A stretch of 7,085 bases of DNA from contig JAFQJX010000159.1 of assembly GCA_017397205.1 (NCBI GenBank), positions 1-7,085 on the forward strand. The letters are read 5' to 3'. The notes below the pieces were generated by a model. It searched no databases. It was not told the origin of the DNA and worked only from the letters and a program-made list of their open reading frames with translations. Each line of letters begins with the position of its first letter. Position 1 is the first letter of the stretch. This document shows positions 1 to 5,038 of this stretch, in pieces. The position numbers and the translations under genes were made by a program. This DNA is from Clostridia bacterium. GTDB taxonomy: Bacteria; Bacillota; Clostridia; Oscillospirales; CAG-272.

Positions 1-399
1 AAAGATTTGTCTGGCTTGATGGTAGTAGACAGTCAAGCAGTATGGACGTCTAACAAAAAAGGAGAAGCACGCTTGCGCACTGATATTGATATTTATGGGC
101 GCGTTGATAAGGGCTCTTCCTCTATTGTGAGTTCTACTAATCTCAATGGGAGTAATCATCGCTTTGTCGATGATTTTTCCGCCTTGCCAAAGAACATCAA
201 AAATGACCTGACTAAGGTTTTTCGTAACGAAAACCGCAGGGTTGGGTACCTTGTTCAGCGCGCTACTTTTACTCCCAATGCAAATCCTTTCAAGCAACCG
301 TCTAAAAAAACTAAAGCAGCACGCTCCGGCTCTGCAGCGTCCGGTGCTTCCGCATCCGGAACGGGCAAGTCCAAGCCGGCCAAGGGAGGTCGATTCTAA
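1..399 (+). CDS. 3' part of an unrecognised gene with a basic Gly/Ser/Ala/Lys tail
   Basis: The frame is open from the first base (AAA GAT TTG...). The TTG at position 7 has no visible ribosome binding site, so the true start is probably upstream of the window. About 132 codons are present, ending in TAA. The first ~100 residues look like a mixed beta-rich globular domain containing segments such as RTDIDIYGR and FRNENRRVGYLVQR. The last ~35 residues are a low-complexity, strongly basic tail ending KPAKGGRF. The stop overlaps the next start (TAATG), which links it to the operon. I do not recognise the family. By position, upstream of the structural genes, and by its basic tail, it could be a single-stranded-DNA-binding protein equivalent to inovirus pV, but no motif proves that. 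The first 300 bases are noticeably AT-rich while the tail codons match the downstream genes. Confidence 0.75.
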   Translation, partial: KDLSGLMVVDSQAVWTSNKKGEARLRTDIDIYGRVDKGSSSIVSSTNLNGSNHRFVDDFSALPKNIKNDLTKVFRNENRRVGYLVQRATFTPNANPFKQPSKKTKAARSGSAASGASASGTGKSKPAKGGRF

Positions 400-401
400 T
401 G
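383..401 (+). promoter_or_regulatory. Shine-Dalgarno site and TAATG coupling junction for the jelly-roll protein
   Basis: AGGGAGGT at 383-390 lies 8 bases before the ATG at 399-401. That ATG shares its first A with the TAA stop of the preceding gene. The arrangement fixes the start and implies translational coupling. Confidence 0.8.
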
Positions 402-962
402 AAGCGGTTTCTGACGGCTCTCTTATGCGGCCTTCTGATTGCCGCAGCAGCCCTGGGCGGCCTGGCGCTGGTCTTGGACCATTTCGGCGTCGGTGACGTG
501 ACGGGTATCACAAAGAAGGTCCGCAACCCGGACAACCTGATTGACGTCAGCGCGTACACGTTTAAGAGCGGCGCCGTGTTTGAGGGCGTAACTGTAACGT
601 ACGACGAGGACGGTGTTATGACTCTGAACGGACAAGCCACCGCCGACGTGGACGTATGCCTGGGCCTGTTCTACGTGATCGAAGACGCTTATTACACGGT
701 CTCCGTGTACTGCCCCGAGCCCGCGCGCACCACCACCGGGACGAAGGTGGTCTATACCTCGGACAACTGGGGCACTCAGAAGGACCTGGCTGCAGGAAGC
801 TTTGCGGACGACTATACCTTTAACAACACGAAGCTGCAATATGTCAAGTTCTATCTCACCATCAAGGCGGGAGACGCCTTTGAAAATTACACGGCCGCGC
901 CCGTGATGGTGGAGGGTAAGGCAATCGGGCAGTTTTATATCAACGAAACCATTCAATTTTGA
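399..962 (+). CDS. Membrane-anchored protein with a phage-tail-type jelly-roll domain
   Basis: This 187-residue protein has a short basic N-terminus (MKR) and one hydrophobic segment at about residues 4-26, followed by DHFG. No convincing signal peptidase site is seen, so an N-in/C-out anchor is likely. Residues ~45-175 are beta-rich and carry recognisable pieces of a carbohydrate-binding-like jelly roll seen in Bacillota phage minor structural proteins: NLI near 47, GVTVTY at 63-68, NGQATAD at 77-83, and KAGDAFENYTAAPVMVEG at 156-173. In phage tails this fold is thought to bind surface ligands, so an adhesive or receptor-binding role on the virion or cell surface is an inference. The protein ends ETIQF, resembling the endings of the next two exported proteins. 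Its start is set by a strong ribosome binding site. The family match is from memory of motif style, not from a search. Confidence 0.85.
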   Translation: MKRFLTALLCGLLIAAAALGGLALVLDHFGVGDVTGITKKVRNPDNLIDVSAYTFKSGAVFEGVTVTYDEDGVMTLNGQATADVDVCLGLFYVIEDAYYTVSVYCPEPARTTTGTKVVYTSDNWGTQKDLAAGSFADDYTFNNTKLQYVKFYLTIKAGDAFENYTAAPVMVEGKAIGQFYINETIQF

Positions 963-968
963 TACATT

Positions 969-985
969 AAGGAGTAAAAATCATG
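969..985 (+). promoter_or_regulatory. Ribosome binding site for the Ig-like lipoprotein
   Basis: AAGGAG at 969-974 is 8 bases before the ATG at 983. It sits in the 20-base gap after the TGA at 960-962, the longest gap inside the gene block. No promoter-like pair of hexamers fits in this gap. Confidence 0.75.
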
Positions 986-1963
986 AAAAAGACAATCATT
1001 TCCATTCTGCTTCTCGCGTGCCTGGCGCTGGGCCTTTGTAGCTGCGCGGGTGGTGAAAAAATGAAAAACGGCATCAAGGAGTTCGGCGACGGCGCCAAGG
1101 ATGCGCTGGACGACGTGTTCACTGCAGAGGCACCTCTTGAGGTGACTCTCTGCGCTGCAGCTGCAACCGTTGTGGAGACGGAGGAGGGCTCCGTTCTCTC
1201 TCAGACTGTTACCGGCGCCGTTTCCGGAACCGACGCAGCAGTCCTCCTTGATTGGACTGTAACCTGGGGCGTCAACCCTTATGGCGAGGAGGTCCCTGTG
1301 ACCGATTACGTCACCGTAGTCCCTGAGAGCGACGGTGCCCTGGTAGCGGATATTATTTGTCACCAGGCGATCGATCGTACCGCCACCGCTATCGTGACTG
1401 CAACCGTGCGCGGCAAGGACAAGAGCGCCAGCTGCACCGTCCGTTACAACGGAATCCCCTCGGATATCGTCTTTACCGACGAGGACGGCACCGCGCTTGA
1501 GAATGGTCTGACTCTCGCATTGGGCGACAGCATCGCTTTGAACGTAACGCTGGACAACCTGTTCCATGACGTCGGCGCTGATTATTCGGATTTTGAGATT
1601 GAAACGGAGATCTCCGGCACGGTGACGGGCGAGGCAAGCAATAACGGCGCCTCCACTGTTTCCACCGGAACGATTGCACCCGCAGCCATAGTAGATCAGG
1701 GCGGTAGATACCAGATCGCAGAGCTCTTTTCTTACAACGGCGGCAGTGTGACCCTGGAGGACGGTGTGCTTTCTATTAAGCTTCCCTTTGGTGGCAAGTA
1801 TTTCACCTCTCCTGATGGAACCCGTTACACCATTGTCAACTTTTCCAAGCTTGCGTCTATGAAGATCTATGTCAAGGAGCTGCAGTCCGGTCTTACCGAG
1901 ATGTTTACTATCATATTTGATGCCACCAATGTCACCCTGTCTGATACGACCGTGACCTTTTGA
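983..1963 (+). CDS. Exported lipoprotein with an Ig-like domain
   Basis: This 326-residue protein has a clear lipoprotein signal peptide: MKK, a hydrophobic stretch at residues 5-18, and the lipobox Leu18-Cys19-Ser20-Cys21 followed by AGG. The mature protein is therefore expected to be lipidated at Cys21 and held on the outer face of the membrane. After a short amphipathic stretch (25-47), residues ~52-155 resemble a bacterial Ig-like domain: LDWTVTWG at 89-96, DYVTVVPESDGA at 108-119, TAIVTATV at 135-142 and ASCTVRY at 149-155. Residues 160-326 form a second beta-rich region ending DTTVTF. The TGA stop is immediately followed by an in-frame TAA. Its place between two anchored beta-rich proteins and upstream of the assembly ATPase suggests an accessory surface or virion-tip component. 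Carbohydrate or receptor binding is possible but not shown. Confidence 0.88.
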   Translation: MKKTIISILLLACLALGLCSCAGGEKMKNGIKEFGDGAKDALDDVFTAEAPLEVTLCAAAATVVETEEGSVLSQTVTGAVSGTDAAVLLDWTVTWGVNPYGEEVPVTDYVTVVPESDGALVADIICHQAIDRTATAIVTATVRGKDKSASCTVRYNGIPSDIVFTDEDGTALENGLTLALGDSIALNVTLDNLFHDVGADYSDFEIETEISGTVTGEASNNGASTVSTGTIAPAAIVDQGGRYQIAELFSYNGGSVTLEDGVLSIKLPFGGKYFTSPDGTRYTIVNFSKLASMKIYVKELQSGLTEMFTIIFDATNVTLSDTTVTF

Positions 1964-1964
1964 T

Positions 1965-1981
1965 AAAGGGGGCACCCCATG
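1965..1981 (+). promoter_or_regulatory. Ribosome binding site inside a small GC hairpin
   Basis: The only Shine-Dalgarno candidate for the next gene, AAAGGGGG at 1965-1972, is part of a possible hairpin. GGGG (1968-1971) can pair with CCCC (1975-1978) across a GCA loop, directly before the ATG at 1979. This could reduce initiation unless ribosomes arriving from the upstream gene, which stops at 1961-1963, open it. Confidence 0.5.
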
Positions 1982-2506
1982 AAAAAGGTTTTGATTTTTA
2001 CCCTGTCGCTCCTACTCCTGGCAGCGACCATCGTCTTTGTCATTTGGGCAAGCGTTGGGGATTTTCGCGTCACTTATGCCGGCAAGGAAGCGGGCGAGGT
2101 GTCGGAGGCAGTCTACGTTTCAGCTAAAAGCCCGTTGACGCTGAACGTTGAAAAGCCCCTCCTACGTACGTATACCTTCCAGCTCGAGACGGTCGCGGAG
2201 TCTGACTTCACGTTCCTGAAGGGCGGGATCCTGACGAAGCTGCCGTCCTCCATGGACGCATCTGAAGCGTTTGACGTCAGCGTCAAGGACGGCATTATGA
2301 CCATTACCCCCAAGGGCAACCTGGAGGAGGTCCTGGGCATCCTGACGGGAAGCAGCTGCACGGTCGACGACGAGCTTATAATCAGCAGCGGCAACCTGTT
2401 TGAGATATCCTTTTACACCTCCGGGACCGAGCCCGTGGCGACGTTTGCGTTTACGCTCTCTCCCAAGTCCTTCGTTTTTACGCTTCCGCAGGAGGTGGTC
2501 TTTTGA
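1979..2506 (+). CDS. Small membrane-anchored beta-rich protein, unrecognised family
   Basis: This 175-residue protein has MKK followed by a hydrophobic segment at about residues 4-24 (ending VIWAS), then a polar, extracellular-type domain. The lack of a clear signal peptidase site favours an uncleaved N-terminal anchor. The soluble part has no catalytic motif that I recognise. It has the alternating pattern of a beta sandwich (SPLTLNVEKP, GIMTITPKG, FEISFYTSG) and ends LPQEVVF. The C-terminal half loosely echoes that of the preceding lipoprotein: DGVLSIKLP against DGIMTITPK, a block ending in Phe-x-Phe or Ile-x-Phe, and a final aromatic ending. The two may share a domain, but this was judged by eye. 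The TGA stop overlaps the TTG start of the next gene as TTGA. It is probably another minor surface or virion component. Confidence 0.82.
   Translation: MKKVLIFTLSLLLLAATIVFVIWASVGDFRVTYAGKEAGEVSEAVYVSAKSPLTLNVEKPLLRTYTFQLETVAESDFTFLKGGILTKLPSSMDASEAFDVSVKDGIMTITPKGNLEEVLGILTGSSCTVDDELIISSGNLFEISFYTSGTEPVATFAFTLSPKSFVFTLPQEVVF
2491..2506 (+). promoter_or_regulatory. Ribosome binding site and TTG start overlapping a stop (TTGA)
   Basis: GGAGG at 2491-2495 lies 7 bases before TTG at 2503-2505, and the preceding gene stops with TGA at 2504-2506. No ATG in this frame gives an equally complete signal peptide, so TTG is the likely start. Expression is probably low and coupled. Confidence 0.75.
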
Positions 2507-3807
2507 AACGCAGCATCCTGGCGCTTATTTTCGCGCTTGTCACCCTATTTAGCCCTGGCCTGACGGTCGGGGCTACCGCTGCTTCAGGCGCCACGGAGGA
2601 GTTTCCCGTCATTGAGGGAGATTATTCCCTCGACGTCGTTCAGGTGGCGGAGCAGAACGGTGCCCTGTCGGTGTTCGTTTACAAGCCCTGTGGGGATGAA
2701 AAGCCCCTCCGGGCGTCGTACATGAATATGACGCTCTCCACGCCTGACGAGTACAATCTTTATGCCTTGGAGTTTGTCCAGGAGACGGGGACCTTGCAGA
2801 AGTACGTTGTCAAGGATTTCACCGTGGACGCCACCCAGGCAACGCGCAAGTATGAGATTTCCACCATCTACCGCCCCTGGGACCAGTCCCTGGGAGACGC
2901 GATTCCGGACGACGACAACACGGTCCTCCAGGTGCCTTACCCTGTGGGCCATTCCTGGACCATGAAGGAGGACGGCACGTGCGACCTCGAGGATATCGAG
3001 CTGATTAAGATCGAGGACAAGCACGTGGGCTTTCTCCGCTATGCGGACGGCTTCAATCTCTTTCTTGGTTTAACCGATATAGACAGTCATTACGTTGCTT
3101 TTTCCACCGACCGAGAGATTGACGAGCTGCTTCAGGCAACCCTTTATTTTACGCATCAAAGTATGACGCGTACGACCGTTGTTCTTTCAGATGAGGAACC
3201 TACCGTTACATCCGGCACCTCTGAGCCCGAGATCGTAGATTTGAAATCCACCGACCTTGTTGAACGCGACGAGTCCTGGCTTGGTCTGAAGGAGGGGTAT
3301 CACTATAACCGTATTCAGACGACGGATGCGCTCCTTGAGGCAGAGGGGGACCTCATGACGGAGGAGTCCAAGGCGGCGCTTGAGGGGACGGAATGGGTGC
3401 TGCGTTTTTATGAGTCACGCTATACGGAACGTTATAACGAGGGCGGTTATTATGAATACGTTGGATATGTTCCTTCTACGCTTTTTGAGACCTTTGAAAA
3501 GGTCTCCAACGTCACCATTTTCCGCCTCGCGTACATAACGGACGGTAAGTATTACGACGTAGCAGCCCTGGACTCCATCTCTGAGGGGGACCTAAATCCT
3601 GATAAACCACCCAAGTACCCAGGGCCTACGATTGAATGGTGGGTCTACCTTCTGATCGCCCTGGCGGTGTTGATTCTCCTCTCTTACCTCTTTGGCGGCA
3701 TCACGGTCATTGTTAAGATCCTCCTGCTGCCCGTCAAGCTTGCCGTATGGCTCCTGAAGGCCCTCGGCAAGGGTATCGGAGCGCTGTTCCGGAGGAAAAA
3801 TGAGTGA
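2503..3807 (+). CDS. Large exported protein with C-terminal membrane anchor, candidate adsorption/virion-tip protein
   Basis: This 434-residue protein starts at a TTG with a good ribosome binding site. Residues 1-26 form a signal peptide (MKRS, hydrophobic core 5-16, likely cleavage near ATA at 24-26). Residues ~35-230 and ~255-360 are extracellular and rich in Tyr, Asp and Glu. They are separated by an acidic Ser/Thr/Pro linker at about 229-250. A Pro-rich hinge (DKPPKYPGP) leads into a membrane segment at about 379-403, then a second hydrophobic/amphipathic stretch (~404-427) and a basic end, FRRKNE. Signal peptide, large ectodomain and C-terminal anchor match the plan of inovirus pIII, the adsorption and release protein. 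The position immediately before the Zot-like gene is also typical. There are few Cys, unlike the disulfide-rich coliphage pIII, and no sequence similarity to it is visible. The functional call is inference. Confidence 0.85.
   Translation: MKRSILALIFALVTLFSPGLTVGATAASGATEEFPVIEGDYSLDVVQVAEQNGALSVFVYKPCGDEKPLRASYMNMTLSTPDEYNLYALEFVQETGTLQKYVVKDFTVDATQATRKYEISTIYRPWDQSLGDAIPDDDNTVLQVPYPVGHSWTMKEDGTCDLEDIELIKIEDKHVGFLRYADGFNLFLGLTDIDSHYVAFSTDREIDELLQATLYFTHQSMTRTTVVLSDEEPTVTSGTSEPEIVDLKSTDLVERDESWLGLKEGYHYNRIQTTDALLEAEGDLMTEESKAALEGTEWVLRFYESRYTERYNEGGYYEYVGYVPSTLFETFEKVSNVTIFRLAYITDGKYYDVAALDSISEGDLNPDKPPKYPGPTIEWWVYLLIALAVLILLSYLFGGITVIVKILLLPVKLAVWLLKALGKGIGALFRRKNE
3487..3506 (+). other. Perfect 8-bp hairpin inside the large exported gene
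   Basis: GAGACCTT (3487-3494) and AAGGTCTC (3499-3506) are exact reverse complements across a TGAA loop. The hairpin is coding, covering ETFEKVS of the exported protein, and has no following T-run, so it is not a normal terminator. On a single-stranded DNA genome it could fold and act as a structural or packaging element, but chance is also possible. Confidence 0.45.
3791..3807 (+). promoter_or_regulatory. Ribosome binding site and GTG start overlapping a stop (GTGA)
   Basis: GGAGG at 3791-3795 is 8 bases before GTG at 3804-3806, and the preceding TGA stop occupies 3805-3807. The nearby ATG at 3800 is in another frame. Starting at the GTG gives MITIVFGKPGAGKT, which places the Walker A motif at residue 7, as expected for Zot-type ATPases. 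Confidence 0.8.
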
Positions 3808-4661
3808 TTACCATCGTTTTCGGAAAGCCGGGCGCCGGAAAAACGGCATACCTCGCCCAGGATGCCGTCAGATTTCTCAACTTCGGGCCCGATTCGGCGG
3901 AGCTGCACGATCAGGCACGGAAAAAGATTGAGGAGCTGAACGGGGACGGGGGCCTGTTTTCAGTCCCTTATCTCCCGCCCGTTTACACTAATTTCCCCCT
4001 GACCGTCAATGCCGGGACAAGTGTCCTCGGTCGCTCTTATTACGTGGACGGATTTCACCTGGGCTTTGAAAACCCCGACGTTGACGTGATGCCCGTTCTC
4101 CCGGGCGCCAGGATTTACCTCTCTGAAGCCCAGCGCTATTATAATTCACGCCGCAGCAAGGATCTCCCGGACTGGGTGTCCCGTTGGTACGAGGAGCACC
4201 GTCACTTTGGTCTTCAGATTCACCTGGACGTGCAGCGGCCCGCTTTGATTGACGTCAATATCCGAGAGCTTTGTGAGCGCTTTATTGAGGTTAGAGGACT
4301 GGAGCACGAGCTTGACGGTCTCGGAAGAATCATCCGCAGCACGTTCACCGTGCGGGTCTTCGAGGATTGGAAGTACGTCGAGAAGTATATTGACGGAACC
4401 GCCCTCAATTGTCAATACGAGGAGCAGCAGCTTGTGTACGAGGGCAATATCTTTGAGTGTTATGAAAGTCACGTGTACTTTCGGCATTTCATTCCTACCC
4501 GCGCGGACTTCAGTCAGATCTTGCATATCTCCGGCAGAGACGTGCTGGAGGATAGCGAGATTTCCAAGATTCTATACAGGCAAACCCCGCCTGAGGGCTT
4601 TTACCCGTCAAGAGGGTCAAATTCAAGGAAAGGTGACACAAATATATGCTTGAGCAGTTGA
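3804..4661 (+). CDS. zot: Zot-like (inovirus pI-type) assembly ATPase
   Basis: This 285-residue P-loop ATPase corresponds to the Zot/pI family, which powers assembly and extrusion of filamentous phages at the inner membrane. Walker A is GKPGAGKT at residues 7-14. The Walker B strand is RIYLSEAQ at 103-110, with Ser107-Glu108 where the family usually has Asp-Glu. The characteristic Zot block then follows: DLPDWVSRWYEEHRHFGLQIH at 120-140 and a short stretch with DVQRPALIDVNIREL at 142-156. Canonical pI proteins carry a transmembrane helix and periplasmic domain after the ATPase. Here residues 160-285 are polar and contain no membrane-length hydrophobic stretch, so the protein looks cytoplasmic. 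It probably docks on a separate membrane partner, perhaps the exported protein encoded just upstream. The toxin activity that named the family is not implied. The last 16 bases overlap the next gene. Confidence 0.9.
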   Translation: MITIVFGKPGAGKTAYLAQDAVRFLNFGPDSAELHDQARKKIEELNGDGGLFSVPYLPPVYTNFPLTVNAGTSVLGRSYYVDGFHLGFENPDVDVMPVLPGARIYLSEAQRYYNSRRSKDLPDWVSRWYEEHRHFGLQIHLDVQRPALIDVNIRELCERFIEVRGLEHELDGLGRIIRSTFTVRVFEDWKYVEKYIDGTALNCQYEEQQLVYEGNIFECYESHVYFRHFIPTRADFSQILHISGRDVLEDSEISKILYRQTPPEGFYPSRGSNSRKGDTNICLSS

Positions 4662-5038
4662 ATCAAAGGTATTACGAGCTTTTTGCACAGCTTTATACCA
4701 ACCGCGCGTTCTTGTCGCGCAAGCAGCACGAGTATGTCTCGGATGCTATTTTCCAGGCGCTGAAGCGCGAGCTGAAGGAGCTCGTGGAAAAGCAGGCGCT
4801 GGAGACGGCACGTCAGACGTACGAGCTGCGTTTTAAGGGGCGGAAGTATCTGCCCCGTGGCGCCTGGATTTTCAAAAACAAGGTCGCAAAGGAATATACT
4901 AAGATCTTCGTAGCTGATTTTCAGCGTCACCTGGAGAGCATCCGCGCCTCTGCCACTCCCGCTCATGCGCCGCAGGAGCCCGTCACGGCTCTTGTCCCGG
5001 CAACGTCGGAAGGAGGGGACCATGCAGACGGCTGTTGA
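4646..5038 (+). CDS. Small basic helical protein between the ATPase and Rep, unknown function
   Basis: This 130-residue protein starts at an ATG overlapping the ATPase gene by 16 bases, with AGGTGA at 4631-4636 as a plausible ribosome binding site. Residues 1-70 are predicted by eye to be mostly helical and highly charged (for example LKRELKELVEKQALE). Residues ~64-95 are basic and aromatic (LRFKGRKYLPRGAWIFKNK). The last ~25 residues are a Pro/Ala/Thr-rich, probably disordered tail. There is no signal peptide or membrane segment, so it is cytoplasmic. I do not recognise a family. Placed between the assembly ATPase and Rep and overlapping both genes, it could bind DNA, assist replication or link genome to assembly, but none of these is shown. 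Confidence 0.8.
   Translation: MLEQLNQRYYELFAQLYTNRAFLSRKQHEYVSDAIFQALKRELKELVEKQALETARQTYELRFKGRKYLPRGAWIFKNKVAKEYTKIFVADFQRHLESIRASATPAHAPQEPVTALVPATSEGGDHADGC
5010..5024 (+). promoter_or_regulatory. Ribosome binding site that sets the Rep start
   Basis: AAGGAGG (5010-5016) lies 5 bases before ATG 5022. The frame is open further upstream, to a possible ATG at 4965, but that start lacks such a site and would add 19 low-complexity Arg/Ser-rich residues, so 5022 is preferred. Confidence 0.8.

Noticed and set aside
55..64. AAAAAAGGAG as a frameshift site or internal start signal
   Set aside because: The reading phase (AAA AAA GGA) does not fit a -1 slippery heptamer, and no ATG, GTG or TTG with a plausible product follows at a suitable distance.
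423..956. Antisense open frame opposite the jelly-roll gene
   Set aside because: It lies entirely within a well-supported + strand gene, has no start signal, and shows only shadow-type composition.
953..1975. Long antisense open frame (340 codons) opposite the lipoprotein gene
   Set aside because: It mirrors the coding frame of the + strand gene. It lacks a convincing ribosome binding site, and its product is a Gly/Arg/His/Val-rich shadow-type sequence.
2377..2382. TATAAT as a promoter for the large exported gene
   Set aside because: No recognisable -35 hexamer lies upstream, and the downstream gene is already coupled by its TTGA overlap.
4137..4145. TATTATAAT as a -10 promoter box in the ATPase gene
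   Set aside because: No -35 element lies at 16-18 bases; the nearest candidate, TTTACC, is 20 bases away, and the site is mid-gene with no suitable gene start downstream.
3804..4661. Interpretation of the ATPase as a true enterotoxin (zonula occludens toxin)
   Set aside because: The name is historical. The sequence shows an inovirus assembly ATPase, and the toxin-associated C-terminal periplasmic part is absent.
4965..5021. Upstream ATG extension of rep by 19 residues
   Set aside because: It has no ribosome binding site, whereas ATG 5022 has AAGGAGG at ideal distance. The extra residues are low-complexity and overlap the previous gene more deeply.
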